Shown piece after piece: positions 1-11,857 of a DNA stretch of 64,000 bases. The number at the start of each line of letters is the position of its first letter. The stretch's first letter is position 1. Position numbers and translations under genes: made by a program. The notes beneath the pieces were generated by a model, which was not told the DNA's origin, did no database searches, and saw only the letters and a program-made list of their open reading frames with translations. Source of the DNA: Arenicola marina. Lineage: Eukaryota; Annelida; Polychaeta; Arenicolidae. The stretch is taken from the NCBI GenBank assembly GCA_964019135.1, contig OZ025265.1, positions 21,427,143 to 21,491,142 on the forward strand. Direction: 5' to 3'.

Positions 1-1095
1 ATGGCGCTAACACAGGGGTGCTATGAGCATGGCGCTAACACGGGGATGTCATGGTCATACCAAAACTCTATAACTGAGCACAATATGGATAACCCCACAT
101 GAAAATTATAGGCAAAGAATATACCTAAGCATCGTCTCCTCCAAATCTCATATGCACAAAGGAATCACTATACATGGTCCACTCACATCCATATGAATGA
201 CCAGGCTATACAGACCCTGACATCTATGAAGGCTTAATGATGGAATCGAGAAGAGGCCGCAGCGTGACAAACAAGCAAACGGTTGAGCAACCAGCAGAAC
301 TTGGGCCGACGGGGAACCCCGGCGTTACCCGGACGCCCTCTGCTCTTTCAGTGAAGCATTACCCTGCTATTTATGCGACAACACGGTTTCATTGGAAAGG
401 GAAAAGAACCGGGTTGAAGATACATCACTTATGTATATATGGCACGTATGCGACATCGATGAAATAATCATTAGTGTATTGCATCCGGCACACATTTCTT
501 TTGAATCGCCTCCAGGCGCATTGGTCACGGTCATCTCATAGGCGTACCCAGGGTGGGGGGAGGGGGGTGGCTCAGGGGGCACGTGCCCCCCTTCCAAACC
601 AAAAATGTATACCTGCGGCCCCCCCCCCCTTTTCCAATTCTGTGCCCCCCTGGCCCCCTCTCCTTATGAACCAAAGATTGTCCAGAACACCCCCTCCCCA
701 CCACCCCGTTCACGAAATTTCAGTCCCCCAACCCGGTCGTCAAAACATTGGAGGACCTCCTTTTCGCAATGCCCCCCCCCCCGGTCGCAAATTTCAATGG
801 ACCCCTCTCCTTTTCAAATTCCTGTATCCGCCCCTCATGTAGACCATTTTATTGTGCTCCCCATTTCAAGGATTCCTGCATCTCGTGTGAGAAGTTCAGA
901 TAAAGTGGTTGGAACGACGTTTACATTTCGTTTTACAGGCGTCTATATAGAGAAGTCTAAGGAAATTTCTTAACTGGGAAAACAAACTGGCTGAACTGCA
1001 GAGACTGTTTGATAACTGGAGAAGAAGACTAATAACGGTCTTAGTGAGGATTAATAATGTGAAGTTTACCAGTGATAACCTATCTAGCCAAGCCG
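1..1095. other. Gene-free stretch with a C-rich interspersed element
   Basis: No coding exon is recognisable. The first 60 bases hold a short imperfect direct repeat (atggcgctaacac appears twice). From about 536 to 840 there is an element that starts with ggcgtaccc, is very rich in C runs and ends with cgcccct. This looks like a degenerate C/G-run interspersed repeat; a related C-run segment occurs near 56,745-56,785. The ORFs here run through the low-complexity sequence and are not credible. Confidence 0.4.
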
Positions 1096-1305
1096 CCGGC
1101 CCGGTAGCTCAGTGGGTTAGAGCGCTCACCTTGAGTGCTCTGGCCACCTGAGAGCCTAACGGCACGTGGGTCGGTGATTCGAGCCCCGCTGCGGCCAGTG
1201 CTTTCAGAGGGTTGTTAAAAATAAAGAGGGACTCTAGCGTAAGCGGAATGCCATCTGCCAGGGAGATCGCGCCCTTCTTACGTAAAGGACACCATCCTCT
1301 CACTC
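1096..1305 (+). repeat. tRNA-derived SINE (tail type 1)
   Basis: The head has a Pol III A-box-like run (TAGCTCAGTGGGTTAGAGCG) and a B-box-like run (GATTCGAGCCC), as in a tRNA with an enlarged middle. A non-tRNA tail follows. The head matches copies at 4,316 and 56,886, but the tail (cagagggttgttaaaaataaagag onwards) differs from theirs, so two SINE subfamilies share one head. The long insertion between the boxes excludes a functional tRNA. Confidence 0.75.
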
Positions 1306-1399
1306 CCCTGCCCCATCTACGTCCCTACCCCACCCACCCACACCCCTCCCCTTCCCATCAACGCCTCATGGAGTCTGCAATCCAGGCAAGTCATGTGAC

Positions 1400-1690
1400 C
1401 GTGGGGTCCCCAAGGGTCTCCAAGGGTACCTAGGGGTCACCAAGGGTCCTCAGGGGTCACCAAGGGCCACCAAGATTCCCAAGGGTCACCAAGGGTATCC
1501 AAGGGTCACCAGAGGTCCCCAATGTTCACCAAGGGTATCCAAGGGTCACAAAGGTTCCCCAATGGTTTCCAAGGGTTCACAAGGGTCACCAATGGTCCCC
1601 AAGGGTTCCCAGTGGTTCCCAATGGTCACCAAGGGTCCACAAGGGTCCCCAAGGTTCCATAAGGGCCACCAAGAGTCACCGAGGGTGTGG
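1400..1690. repeat. Degenerate tandem repeat, unit near caagggtcac
   Basis: About 290 bases are built from imperfect repeats of a roughly 9-11 base unit (caagggtcac / caagggtccc) with many substitutions. No coding potential is seen. Confidence 0.7.
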
Positions 1691-1699
1691 TGTCAGCCT

Positions 1700-3480
1700 G
1701 GCGTGCTAGCCCATCGATAAGCCTTGTGGGCAACCCACCCCTGACGATTAATCCACAGACTTATCCTCTGTGCTAATTAAGTCACTTAGCGGCGGGGGGG
1801 TTATGCAAATAGTGGACCTCCCTGGTGCGAGTGACTCGCCGCAGAGGTAATATTTCTAACTGCTAGATCTCTGCTGGTCCCGGGCAACTCGCAGAGAACG
1901 CCTAACATCAGAGGGGCTGAAGGGAGAAGTGATCAAGCGGTGATCTGATTATGACACAGTGCTATCGTGTAATTGTGAGATGAGATATGTCGTATTTTTC
2001 TGGGGGGATTAGACAAGACTTATAGGACACCCTGTTATGTGGTAGCTTCTAGACGATCTGGTTCTAGACAGATAGTCTAATTCGGTACCGATCAATTATA
2101 ATTCTCATCTCATGGTAGACAATTCAGTCGTCTCACGCCAGACAAAATGCCATCAGGTCTCGGCAGAAACTCCATGACGATGCCATAAACATATATATGT
2201 CTAATCTGCGTCTAGATATGTCTAATCCTATGTTACTGAACGTGTGTCATACCTATAGTTGACCCATTCGTAATTGCTGGTAAAGTTGTGCTGTTTCAGC
2301 TTTTGAAAAATTTCAGGTTTTTTAGAGATCAAATAATACATGTTGGCTTGGCTGGATGGTTGGTTTATTTTAGTATGCTAAGCCATCTGGGTCATATTGC
2401 GACAATGGTAGGAATCCAACATCCTGCACAAAGATAGATCTTTTGCGCAGTTCGAGTTTTTCACTAACAGCGCCACTTGAAAGAATTTCAACCAATCAGA
2501 AACGTCGACACGGACATCCTCGTCGTGACGGTGTCAGAAAGCACTCCAGCCATATCAATCATTCCGCAGACTCCTATCGATTGCTTGTTGCTCAGACTTC
2601 TAGCTGACCTCATACAATTTGCATGGTCTACGGCTGCAACGGAAATCAATATGGCTGAAAACTGTAAACTCGTTCTCTGCGATTACAAACTTCAATTCCG
2701 AGCGTGTCAGCTTCATGGATTATCATGCTGGATGGTGTTAGACTATCAATGATAAAGCCACTAGCTGGTAGGGTGTGGAGCGGGGGGGGGGGGTCCTGGG
2801 GGATGGGGTGGGGGCGGTCACGGAGCAGGGGAAATGGGAAAAAAGTTATCGTTGCCCATTGTATCTTTACGGCGGAATATCTGTCTCTACAAGTGTACCC
2901 TAGTTGCTTTTCAATAAAAGTGCAATAGTACCCTCACAACTCACAATACGAGAATTTAGTGCCGCCCTTTAGTAAGGCCTTCCGAGGTTAACTGATGAAT
3001 TGTAGGCTACTTGCATCTATATTACAATGATGAAATGTTAGTATTATAGTTCACTCTTCCTTTTGGGCACAGGAGGACTAACAAACCTGTCCAACAAACC
3101 TCCCCTGACAATAAAATATGTTAGATGAAAGACGACCCAGATACGGGTGCCAACCAGGGTGCGAACCTGTTGATCCGCCACTCAGCCTGCTTACCAACAG
3201 CTTTCTCTGCCTACCACCATCAAACATATCAGGAGCTTCAATAACCAATTTTATGATCTCAAGAAATCAAGAACTTGGAGCGAAACTGTACCTTTCCTTA
3301 GAAGAGAACTGCACTATCGATCATTAATATATAAGAATATACTTAGTACAGAATCGAGACAGATATTACATAGAATGCAACAGCACTTAGCACTCAGGAG
3401 TTTCAGTGGCAGATCTAGGACACCGGAATAATATTGAGATACATGTAATAATAATAAAAATAGTAACAGTCCGGACATAA
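1700..3480. other. Gene-free stretch
   Basis: No convincing exon, RNA gene or mobile element was recognised. The stretch includes a G run near 2,781-2,790. Short ORFs at 2,477-2,928 and 3,118-3,327 show no domain or splice support. Confidence 0.35.
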
Positions 3481-3562
3481 TGAAATATTATAATATATTA
3501 TAATATATATATATAATGATTATTATTATTATATATAATAATTATTACATATTTCATAATAA
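3481..3562. repeat. AT microsatellite
   Basis: Simple TA/TTA-rich sequence just upstream of a LINE tail. Confidence 0.7.
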
Positions 3563-3570
3563 TTATATAC

Positions 3571-3876
3571 ATGTGTACAAGAATGTTCCGTTGCTCTAGC
3601 CATTCGCTACTTGTTGAGACAGGCCAGCACAACAGCATACCATATGACGCTAGGATCTGTACTCGCCGTAATTTAGAAAACGAAATTCACGTCCTGTTAG
3701 AATGCTCTCATTATTCAGTCTTGCGTTCAAAGTATTTACGTTTAAGTTTTCAAACAGTTAGAGCGTGCGATTTAAGTTTTTCCTTTGTTCGAATTATGTC
3801 GACGAGAGACGAAAATTTAATCAGTCAACTGGCTGCTTTTGTGTATAATATGTTTAAATTCAGAGAAGCTAACTGA
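3571..3876 (+). mobile_element. LINE C-terminal remnant
   Basis: The translation ends with a pattern typical of the C-terminal region of many non-LTR retrotransposons: ETGQHNSIPYDARICTRRN, then ENEIHVLLECSHYSVLRSKY, that is a Cys, then ENE-x-HxLxxC, then an Arg-rich helix. No reverse transcriptase lies upstream, so this is a 5'-truncated fragment. The clade is not determined. Confidence 0.5.
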
Positions 3877-4315
3877 ATTGTGTTTATATTATATTTGTCC
3901 TATAGCCTACGCACATTGAGCACACACAACAGAATATCACCATGTATGCACTTTGGCCGGTGGCCGTTTTCCGCAATAAACTCCGTGTACAAGAATGATA
4001 TATATTGATACCAAGTCACACCATGGTCTAAGATTTGAAGGTAGTAGGCCAAGTGCTGAAAAAGCGAAATTATCGGGTCATGACGGAGTCAGATAACATG
4101 AATTATGTGTCCAATTAAGAATCACCCCTCCCCCCTCTCTGTCTCCCCGGACCCCCAAGCTGGACTTCCACCCATGTCACCCTGGAACGAAAAAGCCACT
4201 CTCACTTCGCATTATACTTGGAACTCACACCTACGAAACCTGCGCAGTGCACAGTGCACCATCACAAAACTGATTCTAGGTCAACGATTCTGGATCCGGA
4301 TCCGGACTCGGGAGG

Positions 4316-4520
4316 GCCGTATCGATAGCCCAGTGAGTCACAGCGCTCGCATTCTGGCCACCTGAAAGCCTATAACGGCACGTGGATCGGTCGGTGGTTG
4401 GTGCCCCGCTGTGGCCATGTCGGTGTGGGCGCAGGATAAAGATCCCATGTCCTTCTTCGCAAAGAGTAGGGGGGTTACCCCCGGGGACGTGGCTTCCTTC
4501 TCCCATTGACGCGAGATTAT
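4316..4520 (+). repeat. tRNA-derived SINE (tail type 2)
   Basis: The tRNA-like head (TAGCCCAGTGAGTCACAGCG) and the tail gtgggcgcaggataaagatcccatgtccttcttcgcaaagagtagg... match the copy at 56,886. A shared 3' end (cccattgacgcga) is visible. The copy is diverged, with a damaged B box (GGTTGGTGCCCC). Confidence 0.75.
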
Positions 4521-4829
4521 CAGAATTGTTGAGCGGGTGGGGTGTGTGTGTTTGTGTGTGTGTGAGGGGGGGTGGGGGTTAAGGTCGTGCCTGCTTCGAT
4601 GGCCGGTCAGCACCCATTACCTGGTGATTATACTCTGGAATCGTATGTTGCTTACCTGCAAGTCCAGCTGGACCAATCTCTGTAGGTAGTGTAGTGGGAG
4701 GTAATCATGAACGCTGATCACTCTGGATGAAAGACGAGGAAATATCACACTTAATATCGATTCTGACCTGTATTGGCTGTCAAGGCAATTATTGTGAGCA
4801 AGTGCACTGCTCGCTAAAAAATCAACAAC

Positions 4830-5035
4830 AAAACGGCAAACATAGTGATATAAATACGCACAATGTTTAACGTTGTTTTCAGAACAGTTGGTAGCATTGT
4901 CAATCTGAAGGCCACTGTGGGCAAGTGCAGGTCTCTGCTTGAGCGAAAACCTTCAGATAAAGTGAAAATATAAATACGCAAAATGATTAATGTTGCTTTC
5001 AGAAGCAACAGTTGATATAACTTTCGCACTATAGT
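4830..5035. repeat. Two diverged copies of a ~115-base repeat
   Basis: Two segments share atataaatacgca(c/a)aatg(t/a)tta(a/a)(c/t)gttg(t/c)tttcagaa, at about 4,849 and 4,964. A related phrase (aaatataaatacgcaa) is at about 24,909 in a WD40-gene intron. The 77-codon minus-strand ORF across them is probably fortuitous. Confidence 0.45.
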
Positions 5036-5309
5036 TGTCGAATCCATTCAGGTTTGTCAACAGGGAAAAATAAACTGCCATCACTTACCAACTCTTGGGA
5101 AACTAAAAGTCAGCAGTAATTTCTTTTAGGGTAAACATGATATCCACGCAGTGTTACATAATGACACTCCCTTAATTCATTGTCCGGTTATATAACCAAT
5201 TAAGAGTCTATTCGCAATATCCGAGCCTCTGATTCTTCTGGTACCCAGGGGAGCAATGTCAGAGGGTAATGGTGTCGGGGCTGTGACGCTGTGCCCTGGG
5301 GTGGTGTAG

Positions 5310-7850
5310 AGTGGTGTGGTAGGACCTCATCACTCACGCCGGTGTAAGCTGACTGACTACACCCACCCTCCAAAGCCTCACCTGCCGCAGTCCTTACGGA
5401 CCGGTGAGCCGGGCGCTGTTGACTGCGTGTTGTGTTGTGAGGGGTTCCCGCCGTGCGTGTTACCCCCGGAACTATACCCTGCCGCCCCCCACTCTCCCCG
5501 GACGAAAGCCACCACTACCGGCCCCACACACTCCCCAAGAGCCGCTCTGACTCCCCCCCCCACCCCCCACCAACCAACCACACCACCACAGCATCACGCA
5601 GCCCACCCACCTCTTCCTCATCACACTCACACTCACCAACGCCACCCCCCCACCCACGCCCACACACACACCATTTCCCATCCCCCCACACACTCCCATC
5701 TACCACCACCTCCACCCCCATCCCCTCTACCCCCCCCCCCCCGCGTTCATACAATTCACGGATAGCTACGGCACATTAATACATTAAACATTTCCATGCA
5801 CCAAATCCTTCTCCTAAACATCCTCCCCCACCCCATACCTCCGCCATGTACCTACCCCTGCCCTTCCCCCACACCATCCCTCTCATCCCCCCACCCCTCT
5901 CACCTCATACCCTACCCCCCAGGACCCCCTACGTGGGTAAGGTACAGCACTGTCAAGCAGGTATCGGTTGACCGAGACGCGGTAAACGGGAGTGGAATTC
6001 AATAACGTTAAGGGCTGTCAGCCGAATAATGATATGGGTAAGGGCGGAAACGGGGTGTGTGGGTTGGGGGGGGGGGAGCTTCGGCTGGAGTGGTGGGGGT
6101 GATGGTGTTGTGGGAGTATGTTATGGCTTTAGGGAACGGGGTGGTGGGGGAGGTGTTGGAGCGTGAGGTTAAAGCGGGCAGGAGAGTGAGGGAAAGTGAC
6201 GGTGAGGATAACGACAGGAGTAAGGGTGAGGATGAGGGTGGGGGTGATGGTGATGGTGACGGTGACGGCGACGGTGATGGTGATGGTGATGGCCGTGTTG
6301 ATGGTGATGGTGCAGTGAGGATGGCAGTGGAGCGGGTCACGGTGAGTGCGACGTGGGACGCGTCGCCATGGTTACCGGTGTGGACTAGACACGGCAGCTG
6401 GCTATACCAACACTAACCCAGGGAGCGGCGCATGCGTGCTAAGACTTACAATACAAGACATTCATTGATTCCATCAATCGCCCTTTTTATACCTGACTGT
6501 CTAGTGCTATTGTGATCCAGGGTCGGTCTGCCACTGGTGATGAATAATTGGCCAACCATGGAAGGAATTAGGGGTAGAGGTTAGCGGGGGTTGGAGAGGG
6601 GGGGGGGGGGGAGGGTGTTGGCTGACATGCCAAACTGGGGGTAAATCGTCAATATCAAGTCTTTGTCACTGAAAATAGTTTTAGTCGGCTTCAGGGAGTC
6701 AATTGCACAAACATTTTCTCTTGCCAAGGTGTCTCTGTGTGTGATTTCTATTTTACATAAATAAGAAAAAAACATATACCCATTCGTTAAGCCTTCCCCC
6801 CCCCCCCCCCCCATCACTAACTCCGCCTCCGTATCCATCGTCTCCTCTATTCCCGTCAGGGCCTTCTCTATATTCTCTGGCTCAATCATTTTGCATCCCC
6901 CACCTCCGCCCCACATCCAACTTCCCTCCCAACAACCTCCCCCCCCCCTCCCTCCCCCACTCTCGCCCCATCCCCGTCTTCCTCCTCTCCCGACCTTCCA
7001 TCAGGTCAACGCGAGACAACGACAGATCCGTGAACCAGGATGCGTCATACAAGACAGAGTGCATTGCGGGTATGGGTTGGCGCGGTGGTGGGGTGGGGTG
7101 GGGGGGGGGGGCGGGGGGTGGGGGGTGAGGAGGTAAGGCGGCAGGGCCTAAGTCAGGGTCCCACCCTCCCTCACGTCCGTAGTGATGCAACATTTTCCGT
7201 CCGTCGATCAATCTCAGGAATCGATCTCACTGAGTGTGGATCCAAGCGCCGCCAGACGGCGTGACAACACAGGTGTGCCTGATGTCATGCCACGCTGACC
7301 CTCACCCCCCCCCCCACCTCCCCCCACCCCCGGTCCACATCTGTCACCTTCCCCCGCCTGTCCCCTCCCCCCACCCAGGCTACTTACCCTACCACCTCAC
7401 TGCCCTCCCCCATTTCTCCCGATTTTCTTCTCATACATCCATCCATCGCCCTCGTACTTGGAGCCGAGGCACGCGGATCCCCTCACCCTCACCCAGCGAC
7501 ACACTGCCCTCCCACCCCCACCCCCCACCCCCCCCCCTTCCCTGCCTGACTTTCATGCCCTAGCCCATGCCCCCACCCTTCCACCTGGAGGTGTGTGTGC
7601 TACACTCACCCATTCACCCTCCTCCCCCTCCCTCTACAGTCTCGTGGAGCCGAGCCTCATTCATCCCGAATGCTATCCATTTCCCCAGCGCCAATATCAG
7701 TAAAAGCCCCCCACCCCCCCACGCTCACTTCACTTGGCGAGGTGAGGGCGTATGGGTGACGGTGTCGGGGTGATGGCGTGCGGGTAACGGCGTAGGGGTA
7801 AGGGCGTGGGGGTGACGGTGTGGGGGTGAGGGCGTGGGGGTGCTGGCCTA
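5310..7850. repeat. C-rich / G-rich low-complexity region
   Basis: Long polypyrimidine stretches (5,355-5,755, 5,820-5,930, 6,780-7,000, 7,300-7,720) alternate with G-rich ones (6,040-6,330, 7,080-7,130), including a (GGTGAT)n-like run at about 6,238-6,315. Many overlapping ORFs on both strands are low-complexity Pro/His/Gly products and are not gene evidence. A short minus-strand stretch at 6,815-6,890 encodes an acidic peptide but has no clean splice sites. Confidence 0.6.
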
Positions 7851-8186
7851 GTAGAGCCGACTCGACAATAACGGACTTCCATCTAAAGCCTACTTCGAGG
7901 CCACATATCTGGTCGGATCAGTCTTGATATGATATGATGAGTTGGTGTTTTAGGCCGCTATTGCATACACAAGGGATAAACTGGGCCATATATTACATGA
8001 CAATGGCGTCATAACAGATGACTGGCGTTGGGTGCGGGAAAGGCGGTAACGTCCACTTTTTAAAACATTTAAGTTTATCATTGGTCAAATATCAATATAA
8101 TTGTAATATCTATTGCAGATAAGTGGACGAATATACCACCATATGAAAACTCGACTATGAAGTAAAGTGCAAGTTGATAAACGTAA

Positions 8187-8560
8187 ATGGCTTTATGTTT
8201 ATACAAGAGTATCAAAAGTTACTGTACACGTGAGAACTCGAAGCTCCCATTTCTTAGTATTGCAAAGAGCTTTTGTAACAAACCGGACCATAAACATCTT
8301 TCAATTGCTGCCAAAGGGTCTGGGTTTCCCCACATGACCAAAATAAATATTTCATTGTTCCCGTTTCAGTTTTGCACAACAGAGTCCGTCTCAGTTATAC
8401 CCCACAGATGGAGCTGGTGATTTGTGAGCAATATTATTTTCTATGTTGAAACGCATTACATTTCCTATCTGAAGTCGTTTTAAATATTCTAATATGAATT
8501 TCACCCCGGTTTATTTTCAGAATATCTACGTTTAATATGCTCTTCTATCTCATTTGTCTA
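8187..8560 (-). mobile_element. Degenerate LINE C-terminal remnant
   Basis: On the minus strand, about 8,287-8,385 translates to LCKTETGTMKYLFWSCGETQ followed by LWQQLKDVYGPV. This is the Cys-x2-3-E-T-x-HLFW-x-C-x-LW pattern of the zinc-binding tail of L1-type reverse transcriptases, here with Tyr where His is usual. Neighbouring frames contain stops, so this is an old fragment. Confidence 0.5.
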
Positions 8561-9168
8561 CTTTTTCCTTTTAGCGAGGCCTTTGCTGTCAGGATCGTAT
8601 ATACATAATTGCAATTTTTCTTCCAAAAACCATCTAATAAATTTATTTTTATCCCCCGGATATTAAAGTGTTTGCTAGTGCCCAATATTGTTTCATTACT
8701 TTTACTAAGTAGAGGTAGTCTAAATAGTCAATGTTGGAATTAATATTTTTCTTTAAAATCGCCATACGAGATAAATGTATCTCTTACATACGAGGAGATC
8801 ATGAATCAGTACACATTAGACATGACCATGAAGACCACTTCACACGGTAAAGTACGTGATACTATTGTGGATCGAAACTACAGAAACGGCATATTTCACA
8901 TGCATGATCGAGTAATATGTCGGTTATTTTGTTTAATCTAGAATTCTACCTCGCATAGAATTAACCTTAAACTAGTTTGCAACATTCATCGAAGTTACTT
9001 ATGCAGGTAATTCCCGCCAATTAACAGACGATGGTATTATATGCGGCAATCAAAAATTAACATTCACAATTAACAGAACTGTAAAATTTACTTTAAATGG
9101 AACAGTAAATGTTGCAGAGAAATAACATTTTGTGCTTGACAGTGAATCTTTTCAGTTGGAATCTAAGT

Positions 9169-9256
9169 GTAGTACGTCACAGATTGGTGTGTAGTACGTC
9201 ACAGATTGGTGTGTAGTACGTCACAGATTGGTGTGTAGTACGTCACAGATTGGTGT
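9169..9256. repeat. Four tandem copies of a 22-base unit with TACGTCA
   Basis: Four near-perfect copies of gtagtacgtcacagattggtgt run head to tail. Each has TACGTCAC, which resembles a CRE/ATF half-site. No gene starts next to it. Confidence 0.85.
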
Positions 9257-9427
9257 GTAGTATACTACTTTATTGCACATTTTTATGCTGTATATCTGTC
9301 AGACTGCAGTGACAACACTAAATCATTGTTCCACTATTCACGCCGTTAAATATAACAATTTTACGTTCTCACATAATTTTCCACTGTTTGAAAAGCTTTA
9401 AAATATAACTGCACATGTATATTACTT

Positions 9428-9690
9428 TTGCTCACATATGGCGTGACAATAAAGACATTTGGATGGAATGATTGGTGTTCTGGGCCACTTTTGTGCCCAT
9501 ATGTGCTAAAGCTCCGCCCCCTGAGCTCCTGGGATAATGAGAGGACAGCAGAAAAGCGGTGTTTTGCACAGACGGGGTTTGAACCCGCGACCACTTCGCT
9601 TCCAGTCAGTCGAGTATCTCCATCTCGATCACTGCGGGTCCCATACAACCACCAGGTAGAGGGAAAGCAGCATGTTATGATTAGTACAAA
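9428..9690 (-). repeat. tRNA-derived SINE, second family
   Basis: Read on the minus strand there is a B-box-like run (GTCGCGGGTTCAAACCCCG) preceded by a tRNA-like stretch, then a tail that ends near the palindromic catatg at about 9,437. The tail differs from the SINEs at 1,096, 4,316 and 56,886. ORFs on both strands across it are fortuitous. Confidence 0.55.
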
Positions 9691-9899
9691 CATGCCATCG
9701 CTATACTGCGGCAAAATCAATCTAGTCTTTTTTTCACCCTCTTTTTTGTTGTCCCTCTCGCCCTTCCTCTGGTGATGTTTTTTTTGTTCCACCATTCCCT
9801 CTGAGCCTACTCCACCCGCGGCCCATCCCTCCCATATCTCTCCCCTTACCCCGCCCTCCTCTCTCTCTCCGGAGTCGTCGCTCCTTGCCAAGTTTCAGA

Positions 9900-10330
9900 G
9901 CCCCCATTGTCCGCCATGCCTTTCCTCCCGTCATGCAGCATTGCATTATTGATGTATACAACAAAGACTTGTGCAAATTAGTGGCGGACCTAAAAATGAA
10001 CTCGAAGGAACAGATTTGGCGAACCTGTTCCCGGTGCAGTTACATACTTAGACGGATGTACCAACCACTGTATGGCTTTATTTCATGCGCGAACATTTGT
10101 CATCGAAATAGAATAGAAATGGTATTTAAAATTATATGCTTTCAAAGCAATGAATGGTGATATACGTTAAGTGACTCATTGTCTGAGACATCTTAACTGT
10201 TTCCGCTCTGTTTTAGCAATAATCGTGTTAAATAATGATATTATGTGCTCCAGTGCAATATTACTAAAATTGTTTTGTTTTATTTTCTGTGGGTTGCATT
10301 ACTTCTTTCGATCCGATATATGTGGGCATA
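9900..10330. other. Gene-free stretch
   Basis: No exon or repeat is recognised. It lies between a SINE and the relic WD40 exon. Confidence 0.3.
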
Positions 10331-10334
10331 GCAG

Positions 10335-10510
10335 CTGAAGATGTGGATGTGATTATATTCTACATTTTGACCAGGAAGTCGCTGCCACAAGTCACCAGAG
10401 TCTGCGTCTACACACATGGCGACGCGTCTTCTGTCGTCAATGGCAACGATGTCGCCAGCATAATCACGTGACCGGAAGTAGGACCGCCTAGCCACGATGT
10501 GTCCAGAAAG
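10335..10510 (-). pseudogene. Relic duplicate of WD40 exon 17
   Basis: The minus strand matches exon 17 of the WD40 gene (17,361-17,585) across most of its length: both contain IVARRSYFR-like and LVTCGSDFLVK-like coding. In this copy about 30 bases are missing after the first block. In the frame matching exon 17 there are two stop codons (in the positions of L/R after PC and of W in KIW). It sits 3' of the last placed exon, so it is a decayed duplicate of an internal exon and not part of the transcript. Confidence 0.75.
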
Positions 10511-10799
10511 GTGGGCCATATTCCTCACATCAATTATGCAAGCTACAATCCAAGATGACGTCACACATGAAATCCTACCCTGTCTATGGTTGATGTCTGT
10601 ACATCCAATACACCCACATTCACCCGCCAGACACATGGTCATCGGAGCGAGTGCCCCCCACACCCTACCTCGGCCCTCTCGCCCGTGAAATATTCCATCC
10701 GTGACGGCCAGGGAAAGCTCTTCCCCCGCCCCAGCGACCCCACCGACCTAACCGCCGTGACGTCAGTGGAGTCCGAAAACTGAGGCAGATACGGAACGA

Positions 10800-11720
10800 A
10801 TGCATGAGTGTGGGGCGTGGCGGAGTGGGGGGGGGTGGGGGAAGGAAGAAGGAAGAGGAAGGACGGAGCCGTCGTAGGCAGGAAGAACGGATAGGGTGTG
10901 CGATAAGCCGTGAATACAATAGTGGATGTGAATGCCCATTCGATTGTCGCGCACTTAGCGAATTTAAAGCCCATCAACCAGCAACTCCTGGCACATTCAC
11001 CCAATGGCATGACTTTTTGGCCCACCGTTGTGGGATAGAGCGAGGTAGGGTTGAACAGGAAGGAGGGGAGGTGGGTGGGTGCGTATGTGTGTGTTGTGGG
11101 GCGGGGGGGGGGGGGGCGTGGAGTGGCGGGGCGAATCCCGAGTTCACCGAGGACTCAAAACTGATGTTGCCAAGGAAACATTGATTTGTGCCACGAGACT
11201 GACAGCTTGAGTAGAATGTAGTGGGAGGGGAAGGGGGAGTTTTCTTGGGTGTTTTCGTCAGAAGAAATGCCAGGGCCTAACGCGGTTTCCAGGATGAATT
11301 TTGCGATGTGGGTGTGTAGTCGACCACTGGAGGTGGGGGAAATGAAGTGGTATTTTAGGCCCACAAGGGCCAAAAGTGAAGTCCCGGGACGATGAAGGCT
11401 TAATAGATCGATAATTTAGGACAGGAATGATTACAAGAATGTCGAATTGTATCGCATCGACCCATTTGCACGGCCTTGCTCGTCTATATTACACATCTCT
11501 ACGGCTAAACGTAGATAATTTTGCCTTGGACACGAACTTATATACAAATACTGAAAACTGCCTATTCTACGAGTAATACATAGATACTTCTTGCATAAGA
11601 TTAAACAAACAATTAGCGACGTCATGGAAACTGTACATCAATAACAAAAGAATAACATCGCGCAACAAAGTTGCCTAAAATCAACCTTATTAACTGTTGA
11701 CACTTTATTATGGATGCAGT
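10800..11720. other. Gene-free stretch downstream of WD40 exon 19
   Basis: The stretch includes G-rich runs (10,820-10,870, 11,040-11,135). I searched the minus strand for the missing 3' exon(s) of the WD40 gene and found none convincing. Confidence 0.3.
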
Positions 11721-11741
11721 TCTGACCGGATATGGCCTCAC

Positions 11742-11857
11742 CGGATATGGTTGCTGTAGCCAATGAGAATGTCTCCTCGCTCGTTGGCGAAGCAGGCCCC
11801 GCGGACTGGCGCGTCCAGCCCGATCTCCCGCACCAACACAGCGTCCATGTCCCATAC
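11742..11857 (-). CDS. WD40 gene exon 19 (last placed)
   Basis: 116 nt, phase 0 to 2. It encodes VWDMDAVLVREIGLDAPVRG and ends GYSNHIR before a GTGAGG donor, so transcription must continue to an unplaced exon. Confidence 0.88.

Noticed and set aside
1096-1200. Possible tRNA gene
   Set aside because: A and B boxes are present, but the interval between them is too long and the sequence cannot fold as a tRNA; the same sequence recurs as a SINE head.
4656-4679. 24-nt microexon on the minus strand (good GTAAGC donor and CTACAG acceptor) as a later WD40 exon
   Set aside because: The phase would fit, but the encoded octapeptide is uninformative and the distance from exon 19 is 7 kb; chance splice-like flanks cannot be excluded.
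6815-6890. Acidic minus-strand peptide as a possible WD40 3' exon
   Set aside because: No acceptable donor or acceptor pair and flanked by homopolymers.
5316-7773. Pro/His-rich and Gly-rich ORFs on both strands
   Set aside because: Low-complexity C-rich/G-rich DNA opens all frames; no gene evidence.
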